Shown here one piece after another: positions 1-12,716 of a stretch of 64,000 nt of DNA (within the stretch, counting starts at the first letter, position 1; the number at the start of each line of letters is the position of its first letter). A program made the position numbers and the translations under genes. Source of the stretch: Peromyscus leucopus (lineage: Eukaryota > Chordata > Mammalia > Rodentia > Cricetidae); contig NC_051071.1 in assembly GCF_004664715.2 (NCBI RefSeq), positions 90,553,436 to 90,617,435 of the forward strand. Direction: 5' to 3'. The notes beneath the pieces were generated by a model. It was not told where the DNA came from. It saw nothing but the letters and a program-made list of their open reading frames with translations, and ran no database searches.

Positions 1-56
1 CATTTGGGTTTCCCAAAAAAACACATTGATTTCAGCCAGGATGGCATGAAGTATGT

Positions 57-77
57 TGTGTGTGTATTATGTATGTG

Positions 78-118
<41 letters not shown>

Positions 119-212
119 GTATGTGTGTGTGGTTATGTGTGTTGTGTGTTTGTGTGTGTTATGTGTGTATGCGTGTGCTGTGTGTGTTTGTGTGTGTGTG
201 TTGTGTGTGTGG
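57..212. repeat. Imperfect (GT)n microsatellite
   Basis: About 155 bp of alternating T and G with scattered A and C interruptions (TATG, TTGT). The core at about 80-116 is pure. The short Cys/Val-rich frames here are artefacts of the repeat. Such tracts can adopt Z-DNA and are length-polymorphic. Confidence 0.95.
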
Positions 213-1460
213 GGGGATCCAGCTGTAGAATCTGGGGATTTTCCCACAGCCCACGGCTCAGGTGTGTGTCCCAGGCCCCCAGCGCCTCATCTCAATTCTG
301 TTTCGCCCACACTTGTGTTCCTCTAGGGTTAGTAGAGCTGTCATCTTGTAATTGGACTGAAGGGCTGAGTTCAGCTGTGGAAGTTGACGTCCCCAGTTCC
401 TGTGTTTTGAACAGTTGCGGGTTTTACAGCTGGGTTGGTGAAAGGTTCTGATGCTATTGGTGTCATGAAACATTTTACAGGCAAGGATAATTGAGTTTTT
501 ATTTTTACTAGAAAAGAATGCCATCATCCTGGCTTTGGGGACCAAAGTATGGGGGAACTCAATTAAGGACCAGGATTCAGAGAGGCTGTAATTATGAGAC
601 TATACAGAAACAAAGGCAGAAACACAAGACCAGGGAAGCACACACGCATTTCCACTCTTCTATTAGATTCTGCTCAGAACAGTGAAACAGTCAAGGGCAT
701 TATAAATCCATTCATTTATTTCAAAATTTGCAAAACAAATCCCTTCTTACACATAGTATTTGTACAACATGAAATTATTATTCAATAAGTTGACATTTTA
801 AACCTATTACCGCCTAAACCCATCTATTACTGAGCTATTCAGAGCACTAAGTTAACATTTACCAGAACGTTCATCCTCACATCATGGGGAGATCAAGCTG
901 AAATCCTTTATTTCATATTCAGATCTTGGCAGGTCAGGATTGAAATCGGCTACCTTCCTGATACTTTAGTGAAAAGCCACTGTGAAATCCACAAAAGCAG
1001 TATTATCAAGTTGCCGCAGTTATTCAGCTAGATGTTGACTTTGATATGTCAAATCTCTGATCTTTAATAGAAAATTGATGGTCGTGCCCCGAGGGTCAGT
1101 CATATGCATGACCAGGACAGGCCAAGGTTTGCATTCAATTATATCCAGTCTTGTGGTCTCATTCCCTGGCAGCTAAAGTCAAACAAAACAAATGGGTCCC
1201 TTGCTAGTTGGGTCTCTTCATTGTTTTTGTGTTGGCATATGGATTTAATTCTGTAATGGGGGACTGCTGGGCACAATCTGCCTTATTGATTTTCCGAAGA
1301 GAGATTTTTCTTAGTGTACCCAGAAGTGCAGGAAAAGCCACGCGACCGGCGCAATCTTGCTTTTTCTCTTGGATGGTTGGGCTTGCAGCAGGTTGATTCT
1401 GCACTAGAAATCTTATGACGATTATCACATCATCAGTCAGTTTATTTTCAGAGGCTCAGC

Positions 1461-1462
<2 letters not shown>
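213..1462. other. Unannotated single-copy DNA
   Basis: I see no gene, no recognisable young repeat and no RNA gene here. All open frames are short and lack protein-like composition. Confidence 0.5.

Positions 1463-1514
<52 letters not shown>
1463..1514. repeat. (TG)26 microsatellite
   Basis: A pure TG dinucleotide run of about 52 bp. It is bounded by GCTT on the left and GGTGTTGGG on the right. Confidence 0.97.
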
Positions 1515-1515
<1 letters not shown>

Positions 1516-2130
1516 TGTTGGGCAACTAGAGCAGAGACTGGTAGCTCCTTTAGGTCCCAATCATATGACAAGTTATTTGGTCATTGAGTTCTCTGGATTT
1601 GAGTGGTGCTAAATGGACTCTTTTAGGGCTCCAGGACCTGAAGAGGGAAGGCTGCAGGAAATGGCAGATCTGTGGTTTTCATACAGACTTCAAGGTAAGC
1701 AGCTGGTGCTAGCAGGAGTCCTAGCCCATGCAAAAATGGACCATACTTCACTTCTCCCACCAACAACCCAGAGAAGCTGAGTGGGTAGAGCCTCAGAGAC
1801 ATGAGTACCCTCTGAGGCTGTGGCCTCCTGGGATGTGTTGAGTAGAGAACCCCCTTGCCTTTCTGGTCTTGATGCTGTTCGGAGCTGAGGTCTGTGGGGA
1901 AGTGGAGACCGGACCACAGTGCTGCTTGGTGGGTGTTGCTTTCTGGACTAGAATGGGAAGTCCTTACTCTGGCCGCCCACTGGAGTGGCTGAGCCTCTTT
2001 CAAGCTCCTTTGAGGCAATCTGGGAGGGTGAGGTCTTACCTCTAAGGAAGGAAATGTGGCGAGACCAGGACAAGGGGAAGGCCACAGTGAACATTATTCT
2101 TGCTGCTGGGAAGTTTCCCCTGACTTAATT

Positions 2131-2265
2131 TTTTTCTTTTTTGGGGGCACAAGTTCCCATGCATCCCAGGCTGGCCTCAAGCTCGCTGTGTGTTTGAGTG
2201 TAACCGTGGACTTCTGATCTTCCTGCCTCCATTTTTGAAGTATTATGCTCTGCAGTGTTGGCCGT
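2131..2265 (-). repeat. Degraded B1-like SINE fragment
   Basis: A T-rich start is followed by CCCAGGCTGGCCTCAAGCTC and, further on, a cue like CTTCCTGCCTCC. This is the reverse complement of a B1 right half. It is highly diverged, and the left part of the element is lost. Confidence 0.5.
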
Positions 2266-2698
2266 GAAACCATGGCTCTGTGGCAGGCAGCCTCCCCAAC
2301 AGAGCGACACCCCCAGTGTAAGACTCACTTTTAAACTGCGGTAGTGACTAGATATCTCTAAAATCCTCTCTGCCATGTTGAAAAAGTCTTTGAGAGCAAG
2401 ACCAGCAGCAGCCAGAATGTTACCAAGAGTGCATTTATTTTTCTCTGTAAAATCTAAATGTTTGTCAAAGGTTGTATTAGTTACTACATGACTTTTAGCT
2501 TTGCTAGTCTGGGGAAGGGAGGGAAATAAGTCTTAGTAAGTGACATAAGTTCCCAGAATCCTCTGGGAAGTCACCGAGCTGTCTTCAGATCCAGGAGTGT
2601 CTCCTCACGGTCTTGTGGGGGAGGGGGCAGAAAGCTGCACCTCTGTTTTCTTCCTTATATGTTAGGTCAGGGGTTGATGCCATGTGCCTCCCATTTTA

Positions 2699-2716
2699 TC
2701 TTTATCTATCTGTCTG

Positions 2717-2777
<61 letters not shown>
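2699..2777. repeat. (TATC)n tetranucleotide microsatellite
   Basis: About 19 units of TATC with two TGTC variants near the left end. It lies directly against a minus-strand B4-like SINE, so it may have grown from that element's 3' tail. Confidence 0.97.
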
Positions 2778-2985
2778 TGAGATGTGGTCTCTCCTTTGCT
2801 CTGGAGCTCATCACCTGGTTAGACTGGAAGGCGTCCAAGCCCCAGGAACCCTTCTGTTTCCTCCTTCCCAGTGTTAGGATTACAGGTGTTCCCCACAAGG
2901 CCCAGTTCTTGTTTGTGGGTGCTGGGGATGGAACTGATGGTCTTTGAGCTTCTAAGCCACCTCAGTAGCGCCCCCTACCCCCTTT
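2778..2985 (-). repeat. B4-type SINE (tRNA/B1 hybrid), diverged
   Basis: Read on the plus strand, the cues are GAGATGTGGTCTCTC, GGAGCTCATCACC, a B1-like CCCAGTGTTAGGATTACAGG and then a tRNA-like head GTGGGTGCTGGGGATGGAAC. That order is a reverse-complemented B4 element. The terminal box (GCCACCTCAGTAGC) is mutated, so the copy is old. Confidence 0.6.
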
Positions 2986-4851
2986 AGATGGAATCACAGA
3001 AAATGTATGGGAATCTGCCCGGTCATTCCCTGGCTCCGTTCATTTATTCTACAAACCTTTGTTCAAGTCTTTGGCTTATGCTGCCAGTCCTGAGCTTGTG
3101 GTGGGTGAGGCAACAGGGACGTCTTGGTTTTCGTTTAATTAATACAGCGTGCAGAGCTGGTAACACGGCCCCACGTGCTGTGAACCGGGTAAAGCAGAGG
3201 CATGGGCGGCGCTGGTTTGGGCTCTTCAGGAAGTACTTCTTTCCCTTTCATCGACGACTATACATTCAAGACAAACATCCAGGCTCTACCTTTAGGGGAA
3301 GAAAATGTAGTGAGGGTCTTGAAGGACGAACTTTAAGGATGATGGTCTTCCAGGTTTGTGGCTGTGAACGCTGAAATAGCATTCATCTGAGTGCAAGTAA
3401 ATACTCATTACGGAATTTCAAAAATAAGTCACGGGAGGTTCTTTTAAGTCCCGGGTCAGCTGAAGCCCCGTCTGGTTTATCCGGCCGCTGCCCGTGCCTT
3501 GCCGGCCACGCCTGAGTGGGTTTTAATGAAAGAGCAACACTAAATGTTTTCGCTGCATTTGAAGGCATCGAACTCTCATCCAGAGAGTTCTGCCTCACAG
3601 CCAGAGCTGGCCTCTGCCTCACCCTGCCCCTTTCATCTCCCTTTGTTGGGAAGCTACACCGAGGCAGAGATTTCCCCACCGCTCGCCGCCTGACTGCGGC
3701 TCTGAAAGATGATTGCCTTCTGGTGAAACCCTTTCCTCCTCTTCTGTACCCGAGCTCCATGTTCAATGAACATCAAAAAGCCTTATCATACCCCGATGGT
3801 TTAAATCTTTAAACAGAGCGTAACAGCCGGAGTACATCCAGGCCGCTCACATCCCAGAGTCTTGTCACTGTGCGCTCCTGCAACAATTACCAGGAGAGGG
3901 AGGCTGCGGAGTGAGCGAGCCGCGCGCTGCCTCCCTGGACGGCACGCTGGCGCTCTGATCAGGACTTGAGCGAAATTCTGTTTGAAATGAGAATAGACTA
4001 ATTTTCATCCGGCTCTTCTCCGAGGAATCCCATGTGGTCCAACACGCCAAGGGTCATCATTAGAAACCCACCTTCAAAAGAGTGGGGCCTTCTCCTGGCA
4101 AACCTCTCTCCCTTTGTTAAATTTATAAACATTTATGTAAAAATGTATACATTAATTGTTCAGGCTCTTCCTGGCCTGGAAGAGCTTATGCCCAGGAATG
4201 TTCTTGGGGGAAATAAACTCACAAAAATACCCCAAGTCAGAATGAAAACGGCCTCGTTTTGAGTGAAAATTCAGAAGAATTCTGTGATCAAAGGCAGTTC
4301 TTACTCCCAGCTGTTCAAAGGGACTTGTATTAAAAAAAAAAAAAGATGTGACCAAGAATAGAAAAGAACTCATTAAGAGCTTAATGAGATGGTGACAGGT
4401 GAAGCTATCAGTGGCTTAAACACTTTTCCCCCCACAGCGTTACTCATTTTGTTTCCCAGAATTCAATTGAGATTGTCTAATAAACCACTATACCATGCAG
4501 CCAAGTTCGTCACGCCGGAAACGCCCTTCAGTCTGGCGTCACTGGGCGTCTGTGTAATTAAGACGTCACCCCCCTCGCCCCTCACTTTACTGCTTCTGTG
4601 AGTGCAGCCAGGGGAACAAATGATTGACTTTTTCCATTTCCTCGGGAGGGGGAACCTGTAAGCGCAAAGAAGCAAGCCAGGAAAGGCGGGTTCAAGGACG
4701 TTGAGCAAGAAGCCTCAGGACCCAAAGGAAAGGCGAGTTTGGGGTGTCCTTAAAGACTCCTGAAGAAGGTCCTCGGGGACTTAGGACTGCGTGTGCTCTC
4801 ATGACTGTGTTTTTGCTGTTCTCCTGTTTATAAATACCAAAACAGAGCAAG
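2986..4851. other. Unannotated; moderately CpG-rich patch at about 3440-3960
   Basis: No gene is supported. The sub-region 3440-3960 has more CpG than its surroundings (for example near 3480-3510 and 3905-3950). It is too diffuse to call a CpG island by eye, and no TATA, initiator and coding exon combination is visible. A short poly-A run lies at 4331-4344. Confidence 0.4.
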
Positions 4852-4865
4852 CCCCCCCCCCCCCC
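4852..4865. repeat. Poly-C run (14)
   Basis: A mononucleotide C tract preceded by AAGC and followed by AATTC. Confidence 0.95.
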
Positions 4866-6408
4866 AATTCTCCTAAGCAGCTTAGACCCCCTTTGCCTTC
4901 CCAGCAAGGCCTGATTCTCTTGAACATTTCCAGCACTCACCTTCCTGATTCTGGCCCTTCCAACACCAGTGGCCAGGGTTCTTTCTCTCTTTCTTTTTTT
5001 TTTATTCTTTAAGTGCTGGAGGAGTCATGAAAAATTCAGACACTGGGTTTCCCTGAGACCAATCTGGTGGCTTTTCCTTTGTGCTAACTGCTGCTTTCTA
5101 TGCATCATTCAAAAGGTACATACCAAGTCATCAGCCCTGAACTGCTACCTGTGTTAAACATGAATATTTGTAGCTTAGCAAGGGACTAAATTTAAAAAAA
5201 ATTAATATTTGACAAGCCCCAAGAAAGGCATAACAGGTCCAGAAGTATCCACTTGAAATATATATTTTTTTTATTTGTAAAAAGTCAAAACTTTTTGTCT
5301 AACTGGGATGATTCTGAGCCACTAAAGGTTCGTTTTGAAAAACCACTGATTATCCAGCTTCTTCCAGGAACACTGATTTCGACGACACCCAGGCAAATGC
5401 ACAGGGAAGTCGTCGTTTCTCATGCAGATGGCAGGAGGAATATGCATTCCACAAAGGTGCCACTAATCTTCTCTGACCAGGAAGCCACGCGGGATGGTGG
5501 AGGGCTGACTCCAGTTGCACACCAACTGCACCCACAATGGCAAAATTGCCTTTCTCCACATTTCTTAATTAGAATTAGAGTCAGCTTAGAACTAATAGAA
5601 TCTCTTATTAGGGACAAAGGGAACGCTGGCTCTCCAGTTCAAGTAGCAGATCTGCATAACTCACAGCCTTGAGAGATTACGGTCCCTGCTACTCTTGGCT
5701 GGCTGCCTTTAACTCTCTTGTATTAATGAGTTGTTCTAAATTTAGGCTGCTGTGACAAACTAATATTAATACAGTATTTTATGGCCCAGAGCATTGTTAA
5801 TACATAGGAATGAAACCCAGAGTCTAAAGAAGGGGGAGAGAGAGTGAGATTACTTTGTGTGATTGTCAAGATATAAGATAATCCATGTATGTAGATATTA
5901 AGACTTAAATATAATACACTGCTTATGGATTTATATTATGTGAAACATTTTCTATTATTTTAAATCCTCATGGCATTAGTTTCCTATTTTCAGGGGTTTA
6001 TAACTTGGCCATACAAATTCACACTGGGCTGAAACTTGGAATGCAGGGTCTTAACCTGGAGACATTTTATTTATTTATATATATTTTTTTAGTTAACTAA
6101 ATTAAAAGTGAGTTTGGCCATTTTTAACCTTGCCATGTATCAAAGGAGGAATCACAGGTTTGGAATACAATTGGGCACTCAGAGCTCAAGTCTGCTTCAA
6201 AACAGAGAAACACCCAGCAAAGAAAACCATGAAGGAGACAGACAGGGCAGGAGGGGATTTCTAGAAAGGGAAAAATCAAAGTTACAAATCGAGCTAGTAA
6301 ACATAGTGAAGGGTTTTTTTCTTTAAACACCCTTAAAGTGTACACTGTGGGTAGTAGATGATGTGTAGGTACTGGCTTGGGTTGCCACCCATAGATAGAC
6401 ATTGTAGA

Positions 6409-6410
<2 letters not shown>
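4866..6410. other. Unannotated AT-rich single-copy DNA
   Basis: No gene or young repeat is recognised. The 139-codon open frame at 5253-5672 has no domain, signal or conserved composition that I can recognise, and it was not called. Confidence 0.45.

Positions 6411-6448
<38 letters not shown>
6411..6448. repeat. (GT)19 microsatellite
   Basis: A pure GT run following GTAGAAA and ending before AAATACAAC. Confidence 0.97.
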
Positions 6449-6452
<4 letters not shown>

Positions 6453-8389
6453 ACAACTCAGTGTTTATCCTCCATAGCCAAGGAATAGAAACATTCAGTG
6501 TGGGACTGACCCTGTTTTATGGCAAGATACATTGTTTCTTTTTAATGAATCCACAACTTGAGAAGAAGAAAAGTGAGTGTCGCAGTTATTATCGTTGGCG
6601 GCTCTGGGCTGCCAGCAGCATGAATCAGTCAAAGCAAGGAAGCCGTGGGGTGGGGTGGGGGCTTGTGGCAAAGGCACATTGTGCAACGTATTTTTAAAAT
6701 CCTGCAGGCTGGAAAGGAGTAGAAATGGAGCAATGTTTTTATCCTGAGCGGAACCCTGAAAGCTTGCGGCAAAGCCCGCACTGGGGGCACCTCCTGAGAC
6801 GGGGACTGTGTCCACTTGGCAGGTGTTTTTAAAGAGTCTTTTCATATCTTTAAAAGGAAAGGCAGAGTGGGAAATGGTCCTGTTCCCAAGATAACATATT
6901 TTCTTGTTTCTATAAGTGCATCCCTTGACTCCTCACTGGGAGAACCCCTTCTCTTCTGTCTTCTCCTGCGTCTTCAGCTCTGTGCGGACAGCAGCTCTCC
7001 TCTTTACAGTTCACTCTATCGGCCAATGCAGACTCACGGACAGAGAGGTAAAGTTCCCGTTTTCTACCACGCTGTCAGCAAGATGCCTGGGACTGTAGTA
7101 AGGAATTTTTTTTCATGAAAGAAACGGAAACCGACTTACATGCCACAGCAGAAGCCCAAACTCTGTTGTCCTGATCCAGCGAGAGACAGCCGAAGGAAGA
7201 CCTTCCCAGTGTAGGGTAACTAAAGGGCCTGCGCAGTGTGGCGGGAGGCCTTCTGCAGAGAGTGGACCCACGAGGCTGTGCTCAGAATGTGTGGGTGTAC
7301 AGTAGACATGCTGGTGGGCGGTGACAGCCGCAGGAGCAGAAAACAGCAACAATGAAAGGCAGGTTCATATGTGTGTTTCAAGTCTAGGAATCCCTGTCTA
7401 CAAGGAAGGCCAGATCCGATACGGAAAGCCAGAACTACCCATTTGTGTCTTTTGGATTAAGCTTTTTTTTTTTTTTTTTTATAAAACTTGATCACAGAGG
7501 ACTCTCCTTGCTAATGGGTTAAAATAAAGTACAAAGCAACAACCGGATGTAAATGAGCTGTGTCTGTTTGCTAGGGTGAGCAGTCCCCTTGCGGCCGCGT
7601 ATTATGAGGTCTCACCCATAAGGTTTCTGCTTCTCCGCGCTGGATTCAAGCGTTTGAAACGTGGCTGCTCACACTGTTCAGATTTGCCTGTTGGTTCTAC
7701 ATGACTGAGCTTGGGATAGATTTAAGCCAAGAAGACAGGTTTTTGCTTTAAATTTGAGTTTTTGTGATATCCAGTTGTTTTCACACACGATGAGGATCAG
7801 GTCAAGAAAGAAACCTTCGACTTTTCACCGTTGTTACAAGTTTGAATCGGGACTTCATGTAGCAGAGATCTGATAGAGTCCTAAATTGGGTTTGTTTTGA
7901 AGAAAACCTGATATGGTTTTGGCATGGCATCTTCAGGAGGGGTGAAATTGTTTGAGTAGATAAAATGAGGAAGTCTCCCCTCTGAGAGCTTTGGATACAT
8001 GATTCCTCATTTCACATTTGATGTTAGGGCGGGGTAGAGTGTCTCTTTTACATTATGAGTCACCTCTTGAAACTTAGGACTCCTGCCACAGGCCTCTCAC
8101 CATTTAGCTAAAATTAGTTAAAGTTTAGTTTTTAAAATTCACAAAGTTGAGAATTCAAAACGCACCACAGACAAGAGGGCTGCCCTTCCTGTCCGACTCT
8201 CCCCATATCTCCCTCCGCTTCCTCAGAACCGAGGGAAGAAGTTTCTCTTCTCAGATAGACTGTATGATAAAAGAATCTCTTCTCAATAAAAGGAAAAGAA
8301 TTCTCCTATTGTCCGTTTCCTTTCGTGTGAACATTAGTGATCTTTTCTCACCGTCTTTTGCTTGAGTCAATTGAATGTACTGTTATTTC
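6449..8389. other. Unannotated single-copy DNA with a T18 tract
   Basis: No gene is supported. A poly-T run at 7463-7480 has no SINE body that I can recognise on its right side. The rest is single-copy in appearance. Confidence 0.45.
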
Positions 8390-8665
8390 CGCGTGCGGGC
8401 ATGCTCAGGCACAGTGCCCAGGTGCTCAGCCTTCACTCAGGGCTCAGTTCTCACTTTCATCCTGTCTCTTGTGCTCCATGCACACTCCAGGCTAGCTGGC
8501 TGCACAGTGGGCTTCGGGGCCATTCCTCCGTCTCCACCTTCTGTCTTGCCCGAAGAGTGCTGTAATTACAGGTCCATCCTGCTTTTTTTATGTTGTTTTC
8601 TTGGATTGAACTGAGGATCTTACACTTACTTTACTAATTCCACCGCGCTGTGCCCCCAGCCTCAG
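8390..8665 (-). repeat. B4-type SINE, old copy
   Basis: Plus-strand cues in order: a CTAGCTGGCTGCACAGTGGGC block, GAGTGCTGTAATTACAGG (B1-like), GATTGAACTGAGGATCTTAC and TGCCCCCAGCC. This matches a reverse-complemented B4. It is substantially diverged. Confidence 0.6.
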
Positions 8666-8689
8666 TATTCTTTATTTATAATAATTGAT

Positions 8690-9345
8690 CCTTAAGATTT
8701 CCACATCAAATTGTGAGTCCCCTCATTGCTCCCCCCTCCCAGTGGCAGCGTTGTTTACGTTTTTTGAATGTGCTATAATTAACCTAGTCATTGACTAGTG
8801 GTAATTTAAGGTGTCTCCAATATTTTGCTATTAAAAATCCTACATCGTGGATAGCAGAAAGACACTAAGTCTAGTGGTGACACCTCCAACAGTGAGACCT
8901 CCAACAAACAAATAACATGAGCAGCCCATTACCTATGACAGACATATCACACACATGCCCCAAAGTCTGAAGGATAAACTAGGAATGCAATTACTGGTCA
9001 ACAAAGTGAGCATTTGTACATTTGATGGATACTGTTCTATTAGCTTCCATGGGGACATACCAGTTCATGTTCCCTCCAGGACTGGGGGCTAGTACTTGAT
9101 TCCCCGACCCCCCCCCCCCCAACCCCATCATCATTAAGCAGGCCCTTTCAAGCCACGAGATTTTAGTCAACCTGATAGGTTAAAAAGGAAAACACTTCAG
9201 AATAATTTTAAATTACATTTCTACCATACCCCATGGGAGTGTTTGAAAATATGCTTAACAACTATTTGGTTTTCATTTTCTGCAAGCTGTCTGTTTATAT
9301 CTTCAATTACTTGTACCGAATAAGTCAAACTCTGTGTCTTCTGGG
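8690..9345 (+). repeat. Old LINE-1 3'-end fragment
   Basis: Eroded L1 motifs include GGAATGCAATTACTGG, GCATTTGTACATTTGATGG and CAGTTCATGTTCCCTCC, in the order expected for an ancient mammalian L1 3' region. A poly-C run lies at 9108-9120. There is no coding capacity. The family assignment is from memory of L1M-type 3' sequence. Confidence 0.5.
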
Positions 9346-10110
9346 TTGGTCTTATAGCCTAATTTAAGTGTCTGGACAGGAGTGCCGGGATAAAGTCTTA
9401 GCTGGCAGCAACATGAAGAATACGGTGAGATTTAGTTCACCCCCTCCTTTTAAAACCTTATGAAAGTTCTGATTTTTAGCACAGAAACCAGGAAAGAAAC
9501 TTAGTTGAGCTAAAGGTTCTGGCCGTCTGAGTAGAAGCTGTGCCTTGAGAGCATTCTCTCGGAGTGGGATGCTCTTACCCTGCAGGGTCCAGGATGACTT
9601 TCCTGTCCCTGTTATGTGATGACAGGCAGTGTCCCATGCGGAGCAGCTGGTGGAGACCACAGGACAAGGACTTCCTTCTAGGTTGTCGGGGAAAACACCA
9701 GCTCTGTCTTAGCTGGTTTACCACATGCTCCACCTACCACGGCAATTCTTATTTTGTTATTTGAAAACAATTTGCGAAGAAGCCCAAAGGGTGTGATTTT
9801 AAAAAGAAACCCCCGCAGAATTAGTGGCATCCCCCAGCGTCCAGAACTGGTGATTAACACTTTGCTGTATTTGCATGTAGTCTCTTACGATAATTTCAGA
9901 ATTAGCTGAAATCCCCTGTAACTTTGTTTTGTTTCTTTCCTTCTGTTGAGGAACAATTACAGTTTTTCAAAAAGTGAAACATATATACATACACACATAT
10001 ATTTGCATTTATATATTTTGTTCTCTATGAAACCTTTAAACAATATCTCACATGGTTTTGGTTACTTTCAAAATATAAGTAGCTCAATGATACATCATCC
10101 TGTATCTTGC
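9346..10110. other. Unannotated single-copy DNA
   Basis: No gene or clear repeat is seen. Short open frames on both strands have unremarkable composition. Confidence 0.4.
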
Positions 10111-10112
10111 AT

Positions 10113-10334
10113 TTAATTTTTTAAAAATTTTGTGTCATTGGTGTTTTGCTTACATATGTATCTGTACACCATTTGCATGCCTGGTGCCTGCAGAGGCCAG
10201 AAGAGGGTGTCAGATCCTTTGGAACTGGAATTACAGACGGGTGTGAGCCACCATGTGGGTGCTGAGGACTGAGCCCAGGTCCTCTGGAAGAGCAGTCAGG
10301 GATTTTAACCATGGAGCCATCTCTCCATCTCTTC
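10113..10334 (-). repeat. B2 SINE
   Basis: Plus-strand reading runs through TTGGTGTTTTGCTTAC, GCCTGGTGCCTGCAGAGG, CAGAAGAGGGTGTCAGATCC and GAGCCACCATGTGGGTGC to GAGCCATCTCTCC. This is a full reverse-complemented B2 with the tRNA-derived head on the right. A T-rich tail lies on the left. The box region is still recognisable, with moderate divergence. Confidence 0.85.
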
Positions 10335-10499
10335 AGTATTTGGCTTGTATTTTTTACTCATAGTTCTTTTTGGTTATTGTTAAAATCTACATTGCTATGT
10401 GCATATATGTATACACTTATACCTACAGATTATTCATTAGGTTTTCTAGACCCAGGCTGCTTAGGACTCCTGTGTAACTGAATTGGTTTTAAACTTCTG

Positions 10500-10637
10500 A
10501 TAATCTTGCTTTCACCTCCCGAGTGCTGGGAGTAGGCACGTGTTCTCCTTCCTGCCACCTGTAGATGTGGCGCTGGGATGGAACCCGGGCTCCCGCACAG
10601 CAGGCCAGCACCTTCCAGCTGAGCTCCACCCGGAACT
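10500..10637 (-). repeat. B1/B4-derived SINE fragment
   Basis: CACCTCCCGAGTGCTGGGAG resembles a B1 left part in reverse. It is followed by GGGATGGAACCCGGGCTCC and GCTGAGCTCCACCC, which look like a reversed tRNA-like (ID/B4) head. Confidence 0.6.
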
Positions 10638-11074
10638 CGGCTTTACTATTTCTGTGTGTAGCATTTAGGTATCTCACTGAACATTTCCTCTCGGTGGATG
10701 TTTTGGTTGTAGTTTTCAGCATGCATTAACAAAGATTACCTTAATGGGACCCAGGAATAAACTCAGTGACACTTTGGACAAATGAAGAAATCAAAACACA
10801 AGGCGAAGCAGAGCAATTAACTTTGTTTGCACCCCAGGCAGAACCTGGGTTTCCCAACCTTCCCATAAGAATCTCACCCCCAATCTATAAAGGTTCCTTC
10901 CTCTCTAGCAAAGTTTGAAATAGCATTTAAAAGGTAAAACTGAATCTACTCACACATGGTTTGCTTTGGAAACACTTTACATTTCCCTTTATACCTATTT
11001 TGTGGTGCAGTTTTAAAATTCATTTTTGCATCCAAATTAACTTTAAGATATGTATCAAGAACGCCTGTCCATCA

Positions 11075-11176
11075 CCCCTCCCCCACCCATACATTGTGGT
11101 GCCAATGATCAAATCTAGGACCTTGTGTGAGCCAGGCAAGTGCCACTCAGCCACACCCAGAGTTCCCCCAGTCATT
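11075..11176 (-). repeat. ID/B4-like SINE fragment
   Basis: GATCAAATCTAGGACCTTGT, GCCAGGCAAGTGCCACTC and AGCCACACCCAG match a reversed ID/B4 tRNA-like head. Only the head is preserved. Confidence 0.55.
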
Positions 11177-11179
11177 TTA

Positions 11180-12192
11180 ATGGACAGCACAATCATCCCC
11201 CAGTTTTCCTCATGTATGTTTGTTTAGAGAAAACATTAAAGAAAATGAAAAAGTTTCTCAGAGTGAGTCTAAAATTTTTCTTATGGAACTATGTCTTTGA
11301 TATATTTCTGACATTTTTATTTATAACTAAGAGATAACTATACTTTTCTCTGGAAACTTCAATTTCGATTTCATTTTTAATGATTGAAAGCTAGAAAGGA
11401 TAAGATGGATTGTCTCTCCATACCATGTTGCTGACTAGAGGGTGAGAAATCCATGGTCCCCAATAGTCCTCAGTGAGCATACACTCTAAGGTGGAGGGTG
11501 ATTTTATGTTATGCTATTCACGGAGTCCTGGAGTACCTGGGCTGAAAGGACCTTAGTCTACAGATATCAGACTCACCAGGATCACACAGGATGGAGGTAG
11601 CTATGCCAGAATGAGGGACACAGACTCTAAACAATGTAATTTTAGCTTTCTTATATCTCTCTCTCAAAAAAAAGAGGCATGGTGATTTATAGCTGTTTTT
11701 AAAATTAAAATGGGAGCAAATGTTTCTGTTAAGCAAATACACTAAAACAGCACATTTTCACTTTCTGCGTGTAGCTAGTGCTTAGCGTGTTGGAGCCACG
11801 GCTGTGTACTCACTGAAAACCGTGCAACGGAACGCTCAGAACTGGCAGTGTGATGGTGCTGGCAGCACCGTTTCTTCAGAAGGTGGTCTGTCTGAACAGC
11901 ACTACCTCTGGAGGACAGTCAGCGGCCATTCCGCCTCATCGAAGCTCAGCCCTTACTGTATCTTGGGGAGCCGAACCTTCTTGCCTTCCCAGAGTAGAAT
12001 CAGGCAAATCTGTCCCATCTTACACATTTAGGACATTTCATGGCTATCTGATGGTGAACCTGCCTTCCTCTCTTGGAAGTGCCTCATGAGGGATACATTC
12101 ATGTTGATGTGGTCTGTATTTCACCATAGCATCCTACGAGAGCCGCAGAGTGCAAGTCAGAGTAAGCTGTCCTGAGAGTTCACCAGACGGCA
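11180..12192. other. Unannotated single-copy DNA
   Basis: No gene, RNA gene or clear repeat is recognised. Confidence 0.4.
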
Positions 12193-12330
12193 GGAAATGA
12201 ACGAGCAGATGGACAGATTGTGGACGGATGGACGGATGGATGGATGGGTGGATGGACGGGTGGATGGAAGGGTGGGAGGGTGGATGGATGAGAAGGTGGG
12301 TGGATATATGGGAGGATGGTTGGAAGGGTG
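12193..12330. repeat. Imperfect (GATG)n array
   Basis: About 135 bp of GATG/GACG/GGTG tetranucleotide units that abut a pure GT run. Frames in either strand (Met-Asp-Gly or Pro-Ser-His rich) are repeat artefacts. Confidence 0.95.
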
Positions 12331-12332
12331 GC

Positions 12333-12334
<2 letters not shown>

Positions 12335-12385
<51 letters not shown>
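12335..12385. repeat. (GT)n microsatellite (about 25 units)
   Basis: A pure GT run directly downstream of the GATG array, forming a compound microsatellite. Confidence 0.97.
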
Positions 12386-12388
<3 letters not shown>

Positions 12389-12716
12389 ATTCTGGTTAGG
12401 AAAATTGTACCTGAAGAAGACACTTTCCTTGTCAGGATTTACAAAGTTGAGCATGGGATTTAAAACATACTAAGTACCTGTTACTGCTAAAGTACTAAAA
12501 TTCTGTAAAGCAGTTTGAAAGTAGATATCTTCCTTGCCCCCCCCCAAATTGACAGTGATTGGTTGGGTTTTTCTATTTGAGAAGATAGTAACGCTCTTGA
12601 ATTAAGAAAATTATCAATCTTTACTTTTACAGTGAAGTAAATTTTAAGAACTAAAGCATTGCTTGTGACATTTCCACTTTTTCATGATTTTTAAAAACTG
12701 AGATTGAGCCACAAAA

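Noticed and set aside
3440..3960. Possible CpG island or promoter
   Set aside because: CpG is only moderately raised and patchy. No transcription start motif or adjacent exon is visible.
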